In this document: in pieces, positions 62,590 to 64,000 of the stretch | How the letters are laid out: every line of letters begins with the position of its first letter | Numbering within the stretch: the first letter of the stretch is position 1 | NCBI GenBank assembly: GCA_020073215.1 | Contig: JAIQFO010000023.1 | Span: 1 to 64,000 of the forward strand | Source: Terriglobia bacterium | GTDB lineage: Bacteria > Acidobacteriota > Terriglobia > Terriglobales > Acidobacteriaceae | Length of the DNA stretch: 64,000 nt | Direction: 5' to 3' | Translations under genes and position numbers: made by a program | The notes under the pieces: generated by a model | Told to the model about the DNA's origin: nothing | What the model saw: only the letters and a program-made list of their open reading frames with translations | The model's database searches: none

Positions 62590-62859
62590 ATGCGCGGATA
62601 CCATCTTTCCGGTTCGCAACTTCATTGTCTACCGTCAGTTTTTCTTCTTCCGGTTGCCTCCGAGGCTCTTTGCGGGAAGCTCACGCAGCGCACCAAATCC
62701 TTCTTCTTGGGATCGTGAGCAAGGAATCATGTCACTGTTGAATTTTGCTACAGGATGCGCCACCTGTACCATAAACGATACGAAAGGACGCTACCGAGAA
62801 AGGCGGCGAGTGATAGAGTGACTGTAATTAGTGCCCCGAATCGGTGAGGGGGTGTTGTC

Positions 62860-63390
62860 ATGAAAGCTGATAAGCACGAGTTAGCTCACTCCTACGAGCA
62901 CTCCAAGAGAACTTCGGGGTTCAGTTCGGCGTCCTTCTTGCAATCTCTGACCACTGCGTTGGTCCTAGGTATGATGGCTGCGCTCCTGGGAATGGCCGCG
63001 GGCGCTGCGTTGTACTTTCGCCACGCCGCGTGGTACATCAGCGCGGGGGCCGGACCTCTGGTGGACACGCTAGTGGTCATTTCCTTGGTGACGATTGCGC
63101 TCGAACAGGCCCGCAAGCGATCCATTCGGCGAACCGTGGAACTCGCCTTTCTGAACCACCACGTTCGCAATGCCCTTACCCAGGTGATGATGGCTTCGAA
63201 CCTCACTGATGCCGCCAAACAGGACCGCTTCATCCGGGAGGCAGTCAACCGCATTTCGGAGGCTTTGGTCCGAGTCGCGAACAGTGCGGACCTAAGTGGG
63301 ATCTCTCTCGAAGAGGATCTCATGGGCGCAGAACTGATCCATGAAGCGGAAGAGCGAGGAAAACAAGTGGGCCTGACAAGGGCCGGGTAG
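62860..63390 (+). CDS. Two-TM protein with histidine-kinase DHp-like helix, no ATPase domain
   Basis: TALVLGMMAALLGMAAGAALYF; VELAFLNHHVRNALTQVMMASNLTD. Confidence 0.55.
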   Translation: MKADKHELAHSYEHSKRTSGFSSASFLQSLTTALVLGMMAALLGMAAGAALYFRHAAWYISAGAGPLVDTLVVISLVTIALEQARKRSIRRTVELAFLNHHVRNALTQVMMASNLTDAAKQDRFIREAVNRISEALVRVANSADLSGISLEEDLMGAELIHEAEERGKQVGLTRAG

Positions 63391-63424
63391 CCTGACTTTT
63401 AGGCTTTAGGCGTTTTCTTTTTTT
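63390..63424 (+). terminator. Candidate Rho-independent terminator
   Basis: agcctgacttttaggctttaggcgttttctttttttc immediately after the 63390 stop. Confidence 0.55.
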
Positions 63425-63777
63425 CGGCATCATTTTCAGGGCGTGTCGTCTCTTGGGCAGTTGATAGGCGGTCAACCTGTTCAAGTAGTTTCTCAAATTC
63501 GGCGGCGCGTCGTTCCATTTCTATTTCTTGCTCTTCTAGGTGAGTCATAACACGACCCCCCTCTCATAGCTGTGAAGTCTGGTGGAGAGGTTGTCATCCG
63601 TTTCCCACAAAAACTGGGTGCGATCCTGCCCCCGCTGGCCGAGAATGTCCATGGAGCCAGTCTGAAGCGGTATGAATTGATCTGAGGAATAGCGAAGCAG
63701 GGGCCCCGGGGATCGCGGTCGAACTGCCTCGCTGCCACATTCGAAAGCAGGCGATTACGTGTATTGAAGATTTAGCC

Positions 63778-63824
63778 CGATCCGGGTCAATGAGTGAAAT
63801 CGGGATTTTTCGCCAACCGACGAA
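63778..63824. repeat. Family E repeat copy 3 / terminator-like hairpin
   Basis: cccgatccgggtcaatgagtgaaatcgggatttttcgccaacc. Confidence 0.65.
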
Positions 63825-63897
63825 TTATGCCTATTTGCCATCAAGAACAAAGCACGATGCTCATTCGGACCAACCGGTTCGAGATTTGCAACACTCG

Positions 63898-64000
63898 CTA
63901 CGGTGTGAAGACCCACGCCGCGCCCGTATAGGAGTTATCGCCAGGCCCTCCGGTCAAAGCCGTGTTCCCATCTGCGCTGATAGACACAGAGTATCCTCGA
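63898..64000 (-). CDS. C-terminal fragment of an FG-GAP/beta-propeller-like protein, truncated by the window edge
   Basis: Reverse strand reads YSVSISADGNTALTGGPGDNSYTGAAWVFTP*; not in the supplied ORF track because it is partial. Confidence 0.55.
   Translation of the reverse strand, partial: RGYSVSISADGNTALTGGPGDNSYTGAAWVFTP

Overview
Approximately 64 kb of a high-GC bacterial chromosome; gene content and repeat style suggest Acidobacteriota (inference, not verified). Most of the window is housekeeping or secreted-protein coding sequence: ribBA, pepA, uvrC, DAHP synthase, a large Ser/Thr kinase-TPR protein, a chromate-resistance locus (chrB, chrB-C, MFS, DUF1259, chrA), leuS, guaA, map, 3-hydroxyacyl-CoA dehydrogenase, and an ATP synthase F1 cluster (atpF', F, H, A, G, D, C). 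There are two toxin-antitoxin pairs (HicBA, VapBC). An accessory segment lies at about 51.25-61.7 kb, bounded on part of its length by 21-bp tRNA-Ser 3'-end-like direct repeats and containing an HNH endonuclease. No complete tRNA, rRNA, CRISPR array or intact transposase was found. The most unusual signal is a dense, multi-family system of small repeats: (A) GACGGGC/GCCCGTC palindromic elements, in frame inside uvrC, leuS and atpG and also intergenic; (B) period-7 tandem arrays of differing sequence in the atp intergenic gaps and at the uvrC stop codon; (C) CCGGGTGTCCCA hairpins, one flanked by a 22-bp direct duplication; (D) TGTCATCCTGAGCG..GAAGGACCTGC repeats; (E) a CCCGGTCAATGAGTG..GGGGATTTTT repeat present three times near the right end.
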